Made by a program: the position numbers and the translations under genes
Part shown: one piece after another, positions 1-6,894 of the stretch
Layout: each line of letters opens with the position of its first letter
Position numbering within the stretch: position 1 is the first letter of the stretch
Notes under the pieces: model-generated
Database searches by the model: none
Told to the model about the DNA's origin: nothing
The model's input: the letters and a program-made list of their open reading frames with translations, nothing else
DNA from: Chloroflexota bacterium
GTDB taxonomy: Bacteria > Chloroflexota > Anaerolineae > Aggregatilineales > Phototrophicaceae
Length of the DNA: 56,025 bases
Assembly (NCBI GenBank): GCA_011523705.1
Contig: WTGC01000096.1
Location: forward strand, 1 to 56,025
Direction of reading: 5' to 3'

Positions 1-30
1 AAGGTCAGTGTCTACGCGACCCTAGCTCGC

Positions 31-60
31 TGGGGAAGGGGCCGGGGGATGGGGTGTGCC
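31..60 (-). repeat. Family B GC-rich repeat, partial copy
   Basis: Read on the minus strand this stretch gives a C-run/GGCC/C-run order like the copies near 5820, 30300 and 55220 in this window. It lies just before the TfoX-like gene, in inverted orientation relative to the other copies. Only the C-rich half is seen; the CATAAAGA centre is not obvious. Identification is by similarity to the other copies only. Confidence 0.5.
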
Positions 61-78
61 GCCCGCAATGTAATCAGG

Positions 79-354
79 ATGACAAGCGACAACACTTTTG
101 AGCAGAAACTCGAAGCCCTGACAAAACTAAAGAATATCGGGCCAAAGTCGGCGCGCAGGCTCTTGGAAGCGGGCATCGAGTCGCGCGAGGATATTGAAGC
201 CCTGGGTGCGGCGGCGGTTTTCAAACGGCTGCGAAAGCGCTATCCAGCCAGCTTGACCATGCTTTGGGCGCTGCAAGGCGCGCTGCTCGATCTGCCCTAT
301 TACCAGATCCCGCCGGAGATCAAAGCGGCTCTTTTGGAAGAGCTCGGCGATTAA
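79..354 (+). CDS. TfoX/Sxy C-terminal-domain protein
   Basis: A 91-aa protein matching the TfoX C-terminal domain on its own: the hallmark LKNIGPKSARRLLEAGIES occurs near residues 16-34, followed by the lGa..vf..L pattern and an L-rich helix before YYQIPPE. Full-length TfoX (a competence regulator in gammaproteobacteria) also has an N-terminal domain that is absent here. Stand-alone C-terminal domains are common and resemble helix-hairpin-helix DNA-binding modules, but no function is established for them. The start at 79 is chosen because homology begins just after it; an in-frame ATG at 49 lies in a G-rich repeat and is less likely. The gene ends about 100 bp before fabF, on the same strand. 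The family call is firm; the role is unknown. Confidence 0.75.
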   Translation: MTSDNTFEQKLEALTKLKNIGPKSARRLLEAGIESREDIEALGAAAVFKRLRKRYPASLTMLWALQGALLDLPYYQIPPEIKAALLEELGD

Positions 355-458
355 TTGCGCAAGTTGCACATGCTATGCTGCGGCAAGCCATATTATAATT
401 CTGGTAAGTATTCTTTGAAGCTAGCGCAAACGTTGCGGCGCCGGCAGAAAGACCGTAG

Positions 459-1700
459 ATGGCGGAAAAGCGAATCGTAATCACCGGCATGGGGCTGGTC
501 AGCCCGGTGGGGAATAATGTCGAAGATTCCTGGACGAATATTCGCGCGGGTAATTCTGGCATAGACTGGATCACATTATTCGATGCCGACCTGGTGGAGA
601 ACCGCGTCGCTGGAGAGGTGAAGGATCTCGATCTTGTCGGCCGCTTTGGGCGGCGCGAAATGCGGCGCATGGACCGCGCGCAGATGTTGGCGCTAGTCGC
701 CGCTGACGAAGCGCTTCAGGATGCCGGCATCGAAATCACCGATGACAACAAATACGATGTCGGCGTTGTCGTCGGCTCCGGCATCGGCGGGATCGTCACG
801 GTCGTGCAAGCGCTGCAAGGATTTGAGGCGAAGGGGCATCGCGGCGTCAGCCCGGTGATCGTGCCCGCCCTGCTGCACGATGGCATCAGTTCGCGCGTGT
901 CCATGCACTTCGGTCTAAAGGGTCCCAATTACAATATCACCGCCGCTTGCGCCACCAGCAATAACTCGCTGGGCGACGCCGCCGACCTCATCCGCATGGG
1001 ACGAGCCAATGTCATGGTCGCCGGTGGCAGCGAAGCCTGCATCATGCCCATGGTGATCAGCGGCTTCAACAATATGAAAGTGCTGACCAATACCGAGGAC
1101 ATCCCGCAGAAAGCCTCGCGGCCCTTTGACGCCAGTCGCGATGGATTCGTCGCCGCGGAAGGCGCCGCCCTGATGATTCTCGAAGATCTCGACCACGCCC
1201 GGGCGCGCGGGGCTCACATTCACGCCGAGCTCACCGGTTATGGACATACATCGGATGCCTTTCATGTGACCGCGCCCAACCCGGACGGCGTCGATGCGGC
1301 CGAAGCGATGCGGCGGGCGCTGCGCGAGGCGAAGATCAGCGCGAGCGAAATCAGCTATATCAACGCCCATGGCACCGGCACACAGCTCAATGACAAGAGC
1401 GAAACACTGGCTATCAAGCAAGCGCTGGCGGAAGAGGCCTATAACATTCCGATAAGCTCAACGAAATCCATGACCGGGCATATCCTGGGCGCGACGGCGG
1501 CGGCTGAAGCCGTCTTTTCCGTCAAGGCGCTGCAGGATAACTTCATCCCGCCGACGATCAACCTGGAGACGCCAGACCCCGAGTGCGATCTGGATTACAC
1601 GCCAAACATCGGCGTGGCGCGAGAGATTGAGCACGTGCTCAGCAACTCGTTCGGCTTCGGCGGGCACAACACCGCCGTCGTCATCAGCCGCTACCACTAG
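459..1700 (+). CDS. fabF: beta-ketoacyl-ACP synthase II
   Basis: A 413-aa condensing enzyme of fatty-acid synthesis: it joins malonyl-ACP to acyl-ACP in chain elongation in the cytoplasm. The Cys-His-His triad is visible as Cys164 (TAACATS), His304 (NAHGTGT) and His341 (SMTGH), with Lys336 just before the last. The glycine-rich C-terminus NSFGFGGHNTAVV is typical. Length matches the FabF family (about 410 aa). No acpP or fab genes flank it here, so it is a detached copy or the main gene sits outside its usual cluster. A TATAAT-like box lies near 394-399, but no well-spaced -35 is seen. FabB is unlikely given the length and the MGLVSPVGN start; a polyketide-type ketosynthase cannot be fully excluded. 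Confidence 0.95.
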   Translation: MAEKRIVITGMGLVSPVGNNVEDSWTNIRAGNSGIDWITLFDADLVENRVAGEVKDLDLVGRFGRREMRRMDRAQMLALVAADEALQDAGIEITDDNKYDVGVVVGSGIGGIVTVVQALQGFEAKGHRGVSPVIVPALLHDGISSRVSMHFGLKGPNYNITAACATSNNSLGDAADLIRMGRANVMVAGGSEACIMPMVISGFNNMKVLTNTEDIPQKASRPFDASRDGFVAAEGAALMILEDLDHARARGAHIHAELTGYGHTSDAFHVTAPNPDGVDAAEAMRRALREAKISASEISYINAHGTGTQLNDKSETLAIKQALAEEAYNIPISSTKSMTGHILGATAAAEAVFSVKALQDNFIPPTINLETPDPECDLDYTPNIGVAREIEHVLSNSFGFGGHNTAVVISRYH

Positions 1701-1709
1701 CGAGCGCGG

Positions 1710-2225
1710 CTAGGGCGCCACCATCTGCGAAAGAATCTCTTCAAAGGCGGCATCGGCCAGCGCGCGGATTTCATCGTCTGTTCGGTCCTGAATTGGATGC
1801 GGCACATAGCAAGCGGCCGGGTCGAATCCCAAAGCCTGGCTCTGGGCGGCGGCAGCTTCGACAAACTCGTCCGAGGCGACGAACATGCCGGGAATCCCGC
1901 GCGCTTCCAGGTCCGTGATGTCGTGCACACTGCACGACGTGCATGACCCTCAATCGGCCAGGGCTTCAATGACGGCGTCGCACTCGCTGACGATCTGATG
2001 CTTGAGATCGACCGGCGCGACCCGCGTGAAAGTCGGCTTGATGTAGCGGCGCGAGACGATTCCCAGTTCGCCCAGACGCGCTTCCAGATGATCGAGGAAG
2101 ACATCGCCGCGCGGCTTCGATATATCCAGAAGCGCAACCCGCTTGTCGCTCAGCGACTGCGGTCTTGACAGTGCTTCTCGCGGCGCTGGCTGCAGTTCGC
2201 TGGTTGGATCTAGTAAGGTTGGCAT
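1710..2225 (-). CDS. UGSC-family selenoprotein (UGA read as Sec92)
   Basis: A 171-aa selenoprotein interrupted by an in-frame TGA at 1950-1952. The upstream part (91 codons) and the downstream part (79 codons) share one frame, and together give ...VIEALAD-U-GSCTSCSVHD..., the U-G-S-C motif that names the UGSC (seleno)protein family. Other members carry Cys at the first position. The conserved blocks KRVALLDISKPRGD near the start and VPHPIQDRTDDEI near the end also fit. TGA serves as an ordinary stop in other genes here, such as aguA. A strong Shine-Dalgarno (AAGGAG, 6 nt spacing) supports the start; the stop is TAG. The biochemical role is unknown; Sec92/Cys95 plus Cys98 suggest a thiol/selenol redox centre. 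The next gene upstream in the transcript is a thioredoxin-like partner. Confidence 0.88.
1920..1952 (-). promoter_or_regulatory. Bacterial SECIS element for the UGSC gene
   Basis: Directly 3' of the UGA in the mRNA is a perfect 7-bp stem, GTCGTGC paired with GCACGAC, closing a 5-nt loop AGTGT. The loop begins 18 nt after the UGA and has G as its second base. Both features meet the usual bacterial SECIS rule (apical loop about 16-37 nt after UGA, G within the first two loop bases). It would recruit SelB with Sec-tRNA. The fold was read by eye. Confidence 0.75.
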
Positions 2226-2263
2226 GTTATTCTCCTTCTTCTCGTTAGTATCATGTCAAGGTA

Positions 2264-2485
2264 GGGCGAGCCACCGTCTCGCCCCTACAGCATTCCCATA
2301 AGCCGTGCCGTTGGGCGAGCCACCGCCTCGCCCCTACAGCATTCCCATCAGCCGTGCCGTTGGGCGAGCCACCGCCTCGCCCCTACAGCATTCACATAAG
2401 CCGTGCGGTTGGGCGAGCCACCGTCTCGCCCCTACAGCATTCCCATAAGCCGTGCCGTTGGGCCTTCCACCGTCTCGCCCCTACA
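2264..2485. repeat. Tandem array of 49-bp repeats (4.5 copies)
   Basis: Units start at 2264, 2313, 2362, 2411 and 2460, exactly 49 bp apart, and differ at only a few bases; the fifth is truncated. Each unit opens with a near-palindrome (GGGCGAG then CTCGCCC, 7-nt loop) followed by CCTACAGCATTCCCATAAGC. There are no spacers, so this is not CRISPR. The array fills the 271-bp gap between the thioredoxin-like gene and the UGSC selenoprotein gene and would be transcribed as a row of hairpins if the two are co-transcribed. Similar single hairpins occur at 4868, 30400 and 45620. Confidence 0.9.
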
Positions 2486-2496
2486 ACCAACCACGT

Positions 2497-3942
2497 TTAC
2501 GATTCTATCGCGACCGTCACCGCATCGCTGCCGCCCCAGCCGGTGATTACCGCCGACCACATGCCAGCGCCCCCGCCGGCATGCACAATTAGCAGCCCGC
2601 CGGGGCGGAACTTGCACAAGCGTCTCTCGGCCAGATGCGGCGGCATGCCCTCGGCAATGCCATCGACGCCGGCGACTATTTTGCTTCCGTCAACAGTCAT
2701 GGCCTCATCGAGCGCACCGCGAACGCGCGCCTTGGACCAGCCGGCTTCGCGGAAGACGCGCATATTCTCGGGCGAGATGACGAGCAATGCATCAGTCCCG
2801 CCGTAGATTTTACCATGGCGGACCGTTCGCAGTGTCATCGCCAAACTGCGCGTTAAAGATTCGGGCTTGCGCGACTTCTGATCGCCGACGGGGTGAACAC
2901 CGCCGCCAGCGAATAGCGTCACCGTGGATTGATCGGGACGAAAGCCACGCTCGACCGCCAACGATTCCCAATACGAATCATGCTCGCGCTCGGCAAAGCA
3001 GAAACCGACTTTTCCCGGCTGCCCCAAGGTAGCGCGATCGACGCCGCCGGGTCGGCCGCCGCCAATATTGCGGATCACCAGCTGCAGCGCGCGCCCAATG
3101 GTGGAATTGGCGCGATTGCCCTGCCCGAGCACGTTGTGCCCCCAATTCATGCCGATCTCATCGACGATAGGCCCGTTGACGATGACGATGGGCGCCGAGA
3201 AATAGGTGGTCGCCAAGACGCCGTGCATGCAGAATTCATCGAGACAGGCTGCCTCCACCGCCGCCAGCACCACAGGAAAGTACGCCGGCTTGCAGCCCGC
3301 CATAACCGCGTTGATCGCGATTTTTTCGATCGTTCCGGGCACATTGTCGGGCGGGATGATGCCGATGACTTCAGAAGGCGACCTGGTCGTCGCGGCAAGC
3401 ATCTTCAAGACGCGCTCTTCAGTCGGCGGCACGAGAGGCAAGCCATCAGACCAGCCCCGTTCAAACATCAATTCGTGCTCGTCTTGCTGCGAAGCGACAT
3501 CCACGCGCCGCGCCTGAATAGGCGTATCGCCAAACTTGAAAGCCAGCTTCTCCGGCATGCCCGGCTCAACAGACTTGGAGCCGCAGCCGGGGCTGAAGGA
3601 AGGCAATCCAGCGCCGAGCGCCGGCATGCCGGTCAGGCCGCGCCAGTCATCGCGCTGCCAGCCGACCAGGCGCGCCCTTTCTTCGCCGTCGTTAACCTGA
3701 ATCAGCGTCGGCACGATCTCGATATCGTGCCGATAGGAAAACTCAAGCGCGCGTTCGTCAATCACGCCCTCGACGCTTTCAGGGAAGGAAGGATCATCTT
3801 GGGAGCGCACTTGCAGCGCCGCGCCGCGCTTCAATTCAGCGAGCGCAGGCTCAATCAGCCGGCAGGTCTCGCAGTCTCGCTTGACCACCGCGATCAAGCC
3901 GGTGAAGTCTTGCGGAATGAGAGTCTTTTTCTCACTTGCCAT
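2497..3942 (-). CDS. Thioredoxin-like domain protein, UGSC partner
   Basis: A 481-aa protein. Residues 10-110 look like a thioredoxin fold with a CETC (C-x-x-C) centre at Cys24 and Cys27 after a beta strand (GLIAVVKRD), and a cis-Pro-like IVPTLI near residue 77. The remaining 350 residues form a glycine-rich domain containing GWSDGLPLVPPTEERV, KIAINAVMAGCKP and a C-terminal GGLLIVHAGGGAGMWSAVITGW. I know this architecture as a neighbour of UGSC-family genes in other bacteria, but its reaction is not known to me. It precedes the UGSC gene on the same strand, separated by the 49-bp repeat array. A disulfide/selenosulfide exchange role with that protein is inference. No clear Shine-Dalgarno precedes the ATG at 3942. 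Confidence 0.75.
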   Translation of the reverse strand: MASEKKTLIPQDFTGLIAVVKRDCETCRLIEPALAELKRGAALQVRSQDDPSFPESVEGVIDERALEFSYRHDIEIVPTLIQVNDGEERARLVGWQRDDWRGLTGMPALGAGLPSFSPGCGSKSVEPGMPEKLAFKFGDTPIQARRVDVASQQDEHELMFERGWSDGLPLVPPTEERVLKMLAATTRSPSEVIGIIPPDNVPGTIEKIAINAVMAGCKPAYFPVVLAAVEAACLDEFCMHGVLATTYFSAPIVIVNGPIVDEIGMNWGHNVLGQGNRANSTIGRALQLVIRNIGGGRPGGVDRATLGQPGKVGFCFAEREHDSYWESLAVERGFRPDQSTVTLFAGGGVHPVGDQKSRKPESLTRSLAMTLRTVRHGKIYGGTDALLVISPENMRVFREAGWSKARVRGALDEAMTVDGSKIVAGVDGIAEGMPPHLAERRLCKFRPGGLLIVHAGGGAGMWSAVITGWGGSDAVTVAIES

Positions 3943-4059
3943 CGCATGCCCGTTTCATATTGCTATCTATAGCCACCCACGACAGCTTGTTGATTCGGCA
4001 TCAGAATGCGGCTATGCTAATCGTAAACGGCTTGAAAGCAAGGCTGGCAGGTCAATCGA

Positions 4060-4191
4060 TTGAAACTTTCTGACATTTTCCGCGAAGGCTCCGATGCCCG
4101 CAAGCTCTTCGCGAAGTTCTACGCTGTCGCGGCCATCCTCATCATATTGACCGTGCTCGTGCTGCTCGCAATCGCGACTCGCGGCGGTTGA
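4060..4191 (+). CDS. Small single-pass membrane protein (43 aa)
   Basis: A TTG-initiated 43-aa frame. It has a charged amphipathic N-terminus (KLSDIFREGSDARKLFAKFY) and one strongly hydrophobic helix at about residues 21-39 (VAAILIILTVLVLLAIA), ending in TRGG. A GGCAGG Shine-Dalgarno lies 8 nt before the TTG. GC-rich third codon positions support coding. It ends 2 bp before the convergent peroxidase gene. It resembles short membrane-anchored peptides often missed in annotation; function unknown. Homologues with the same start would settle it. Confidence 0.45.
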   Translation: MKLSDIFREGSDARKLFAKFYAVAAILIILTVLVLLAIATRGG

Positions 4192-4193
4192 AG

Positions 4194-4781
4194 CTAGTCG
4201 TAGTCTTCCTTGCCCTCCGCCCAATAACTTTCCAGCGATACGCCCAATCCATCGGCGATACGATTGACGTAAGCATAATAGGCGACAACTTGCGCGATAT
4301 CCAAAATCGCCCGATCGCTGAATCTACAAGCGCGTAACTGTCGCACATCGTCTTCGGTCATGTCCCAGGGCGTCCGCGTCAGCTTGGCGGCGTAATCCAG
4401 CATGCCTCGGTCCGCTGGCGACAATTCGGCAGCGCCATAGTCGGTTTCTATCTGCGCGGTGAATTCCGGATCTCCAGTCAACTGACGGAGGTTGCGCGCA
4501 TGATGCTTCAGTCAATATTCGCAGCGATTGATGGCGGAGACGACAACGCCGATCAGCTCGCGCTGCACGCGCGTCAAGGGAGATTCGGCGTACATCAACG
4601 TTTTGTACAAGTGCAGGTGATCAATCATGGAAGCAGGATTCAGGCTGTGGATCTTCATGATATGATCCACCTGGCCGCTCCCGGGGTCGCCAGCGCGCCG
4701 ATATGCCCGCTTCAGTTCACCCTGTGCTTCGGATTCAGGCACCGTTTCGATCCAGGCGATCAAGCTTTTGGTCTGTCCCAT
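4194..4781 (-). CDS. AhpD-like peroxidase selenoprotein (CxxU, Sec90)
   Basis: A 195-aa alkylhydroperoxidase-fold (carboxymuconolactone decarboxylase family) protein split by an in-frame TGA at 4512-4514. Reading through gives RCEY-U-LKHHARNLRQLTGD, which matches the peroxidase-related C-x-x-C...HH active site with the second Cys replaced by Sec90; Cys87 is kept. The N-terminal SLIAWIETVPE and C-terminal DRAILDIAQVVAYYAYVNRIADGLG are typical of the family on both sides of the TGA, so both halves belong to one protein. The start at 4781 has a GGAG about 10 nt upstream; an ATG at 4808 is an alternative. The stop is TAG. Likely reaction: peroxide or disulfide reduction in the cytoplasm, substrate unknown. 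AhpD-like selenoproteins with CxxU or UxxC centres are known from selenoproteome surveys. Confidence 0.88.
4472..4514 (-). promoter_or_regulatory. Bacterial SECIS element for the AhpD-like gene
   Basis: After the UGA the mRNA can form CTCCGTC paired with GAC-U-GGAG: 7 bp with one bulged U on the 3' arm, closing a 4-nt loop AGTT. The loop begins 28 nt after the UGA and has G as its second base. It meets the same positional and loop rules as the element of the UGSC gene. The stem is less perfect than that one, so confidence is a little lower. Confidence 0.65.
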
Positions 4782-4830
4782 TGTTGTTGTTCTCCGGGAA
4801 AACCTCAACGACTAAGAAGAACCAAAATTG

Positions 4831-4895
4831 TCATACGAAAAAGTGATTGGACTTTGATAGCAAGAGTGGGCGAGCCACCGGCTCGCCCGTACAAC
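4831..4895. repeat. Family A palindromic repeat
   Basis: Core hairpin at 4868-4888: arms GGGCGAGCC and GGCTCGCCC (9 bp) around a 3-nt loop ACC, followed by GTACAA. The left flank (TACGAAAAAGTGATTGG) resembles the reverse complement of the flank of the copy at 45620, so the unit is longer than its hairpin, about 60-70 bp. It lies between the AhpD-like selenoprotein gene and the Cys-motif gene, both on the minus strand. Confidence 0.75.
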
Positions 4896-4967
4896 TTTCC
4901 GATTATTTTGGCAATGTCCATCCTAATTGAGATCATTATTATTTCTTGCCTGTTCGCTTGTAATCAT

Positions 4968-5789
4968 TTAGGCATCAACGTAGAGCGAAACGTTGAGCTT
5001 CCAAGCCAAGTGCAGCGCCCGGAAAAACGCGACCATTTCTCGAACGCATTCGTCGGCGCCGGCTTCGGCAGTCATCTCGAAGGCGACCCGGTTTCGGATT
5101 GTCCCATCATGGGACGAAATGTCCTGAATCTCCCGCGCTTCCAGGTCGCGTTCGATCGCGCCGGCGAAGAGCAGCAGGATGCCTGCGTGATTGGGGATGA
5201 TGCGATCGCCGACGCCGAAGATCATCTCGAGCGCCTGGTCGCCGGAAACGCGCAATTCGCCGAGCCGGCGTTCGGGCGCGATCGGCAATTCAAAATACCT
5301 GCGCTCAACCCCCTCCAGGCCGCCTTCCGCCGCGCGCAATTCCTGAATAGACGCGCCATCGTAACCGAGCTTTTGAATCCCCTGCCGCAGCAATAACCAT
5401 ATCAGCGGTTCATCGGGCACCGGCAAACGTTCCAGCAGCCAGGTCTCGGCGCGAGCGGTAATTGGATACTGCACGAAGCCCATGCAACCAAAGGGTTGAG
5501 CGCTTAAATTCGCCGGGCAATCGGCGCATACTTCGGCATGGTCGTCGAGCGCGGATGCGTGATCGATGAGATCTTGCACGACGATCAATTGCTTGTCGCC
5601 GGGGTCGCCGGGCCTGCTGTGACTAAATTCAAAGCCCATTTGAGACGGCTCACGCATGTCGCCGGCGGCGCGAAACCACTGAATGACTTCGTCGGCGCGC
5701 GCCCGCTCCTTGAGGCGTTCGCGGATGCCGTCGGCCGTCAGAGCGCGTTTGGGGGCGCAGTCGTATTCGATGATGTAGTCGATCGCCAT
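4968..5789 (-). CDS. Conserved hypothetical protein with CxxCPAN motif
   Basis: A 273-aa soluble protein. It begins MAIDYIIEYDC and carries CADCPAN at residues 88-94 followed by FGCMG, giving Cys88, Cys91 and Cys102 in a compact cluster, then a Y-P-I segment and an amphipathic second half. The short C-x-x-C...C spacing could bind a metal or form a redox centre; this is inference. I recognise it as a conserved uncharacterised family but know no function. The ATG at 5789 is preferred over an upstream one because AGGGAG sits just before it. It is transcribed in the same direction as the selenoprotein genes downstream of it and may belong to that redox cluster. Confidence 0.6.
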   Translation of the reverse strand: MAIDYIIEYDCAPKRALTADGIRERLKERARADEVIQWFRAAGDMREPSQMGFEFSHSRPGDPGDKQLIVVQDLIDHASALDDHAEVCADCPANLSAQPFGCMGFVQYPITARAETWLLERLPVPDEPLIWLLLRQGIQKLGYDGASIQELRAAEGGLEGVERRYFELPIAPERRLGELRVSGDQALEMIFGVGDRIIPNHAGILLLFAGAIERDLEAREIQDISSHDGTIRNRVAFEMTAEAGADECVREMVAFFRALHLAWKLNVSLYVDA

Positions 5790-5817
5790 TGCGCTTGCTC
5801 CCTGTTTACATTGCGAG

Positions 5818-5871
5818 CGACAAACCCCCACCCGCGGCCCCCGCCCCCATAAAGAGGGAAAGGGAGCTACG
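5818..5871. repeat. Family B GC-rich repeat
   Basis: The order is CAAACCCCCACCC, a GGCCCC core, a C-run, CATAAAGA, then GAGGGAAAGGGAGC. The C-rich and G-rich halves can pair around CATAAAGA. It shares this order with 55218-55266 and with the interrupted copy at 30293. It lies upstream of the Cys-motif gene in an otherwise gene-free 210-bp gap (5790-5999). Confidence 0.7.
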
Positions 5872-5999
5872 ACGCAACGTGCTGCAATGTAGTTTGAGTG
5901 GGCGGCGGTATCACCGCGCGTGTATCAACCAGCGCCGGCAAGTTTAACGCGAGTATAGCATATCGCTCAGCCATGTTGCGATTTACTGCCCCATAACGA

Positions 6000-6833
6000 C
6001 TAGCCCCAGCGCCCATATCGCTTCAATGCCAGCAGGACATTGATGGTCGTCATTGGATACCACTGCGGCAGATTGTGCTGGTCAAGCCAATGCCCTTCTT
6101 CTTGCTGCGCGCTTGACAAATGATCGAGAAAGCGATCCAGCAATCCATCGGGCTGCGCGCGGGCGATCATTGAATCCGGCGCAGGCGCGAAGGCGAAGAG
6201 CGATTCATATTGGCTCGGCGGAGCGGCTTCGGCGCAAGCCACTATATTGTCAATCGTCGCAGCCCGAAAATGTTGCAGATCGGGCAGATCGTCGATGGCG
6301 AAGAAAAAGTCGAATGCGTGATAGGCCATGAAAAGCCATTCGTTTGCGCGGATTTTCGACGGCGTGTAATTGGCGAGCGCCCAAGCCTTCGTCTTTTCGA
6401 TTAAGGAGGGCGTCGCGCAGCCAAAGCGCATCAGGTTGCCGACAACCGAATCGGGCATCGTCTGCCCGCCCGTCTCCTGCCACCATTTTTCCAACGGAAA
6501 ATCGCGGGTCTCCGGCGGATTCCGCAGGTTGCCTTCTACATCCATCTGCGCTTCCACCCAGGCGGCCGTTCCGGATAATACAGATCCGGCCGGGACATCC
6601 GCCTGTTTCATGACGCCGAGCAAGAATTCCAGCGCCAGCGGATTGGATTGGGGCGCTTTAATATCGTGTTCCAAGCCGTGCCCGAAGCCATCGTCAGGAT
6701 TCTTGTAGCAAAGGATGATCTGATGCAGGCGCTCAAGGCTGCCGCCATCGAACAGCCAGGCGAACAGCGCTCGCTCCAAGAGCGTGCCCTGCCGATAAAC
6801 GAACTGCCGCGCCTTCCCGACGTCAAATGCCAT
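6000..6833 (-). CDS. Hypothetical protein, alpha/alpha-toroid-like
   Basis: A 277-aa protein with no membrane segment or signal peptide. Repeated helical units with Gly/Trp/Asp turns (CYKNPDDGFGHGLEHD near the start, EEGHWLDQHNLPQWYPMTTINVLLALKRYG at the end) recall alpha/alpha-toroid folds such as prenyltransferase-like or glycosidase-like domains. No catalytic motif can be named. AAGGAGG lies 7 nt before the ATG at 6833; an adjacent ATG at 6836 is 4 nt away and less well placed. It is transcribed in the same direction as the glycosyltransferase upstream but separated from it by about 60 bp. The fold is a guess from sequence texture; function unknown. Confidence 0.55.
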   Translation of the reverse strand: MAFDVGKARQFVYRQGTLLERALFAWLFDGGSLERLHQIILCYKNPDDGFGHGLEHDIKAPQSNPLALEFLLGVMKQADVPAGSVLSGTAAWVEAQMDVEGNLRNPPETRDFPLEKWWQETGGQTMPDSVVGNLMRFGCATPSLIEKTKAWALANYTPSKIRANEWLFMAYHAFDFFFAIDDLPDLQHFRAATIDNIVACAEAAPPSQYESLFAFAPAPDSMIARAQPDGLLDRFLDHLSSAQQEEGHWLDQHNLPQWYPMTTINVLLALKRYGRWG

Positions 6834-6894
6834 CATTCTACCTCCTTGCGAACATATATTCTAAGTTAGAGAGGGAAGGGAGAGTGCGCAAGGG

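Noticed and set aside
1710..2225. Pseudogene by nonsense mutation
   Set aside because: The TGA falls exactly at the diagnostic Sec position, both flanks are intact and conserved in pattern, and a stem-loop is correctly placed.
2264..2485. CRISPR array
   Set aside because: Units follow each other at 49 bp with no unique spacers, carry an internal palindrome shared with single repeats elsewhere, and no cas gene is near.
2929..3972. Long plus-strand frame of 347 codons opposite the thioredoxin-like gene
   Set aside because: It is the shadow of the minus-strand gene: its translation is rich in Arg, His and Ala with no motif, while the minus strand shows CETC and conserved blocks.
1950..4514. 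TGA used generally as a sense codon (alternative genetic code)
   Set aside because: TGA ends many normal genes here (aguA, manA, the first TIR gene, the 172-aa gene, the cobalamin adenosyltransferase). Only two TGAs are read through, each with a SECIS-like stem-loop.
4500..5396. Plus-strand frame of 298 codons across the selenoprotein and Cys-motif genes
   Set aside because: It crosses a family A repeat and two real minus-strand genes; no recognisable domain and no ribosome site.
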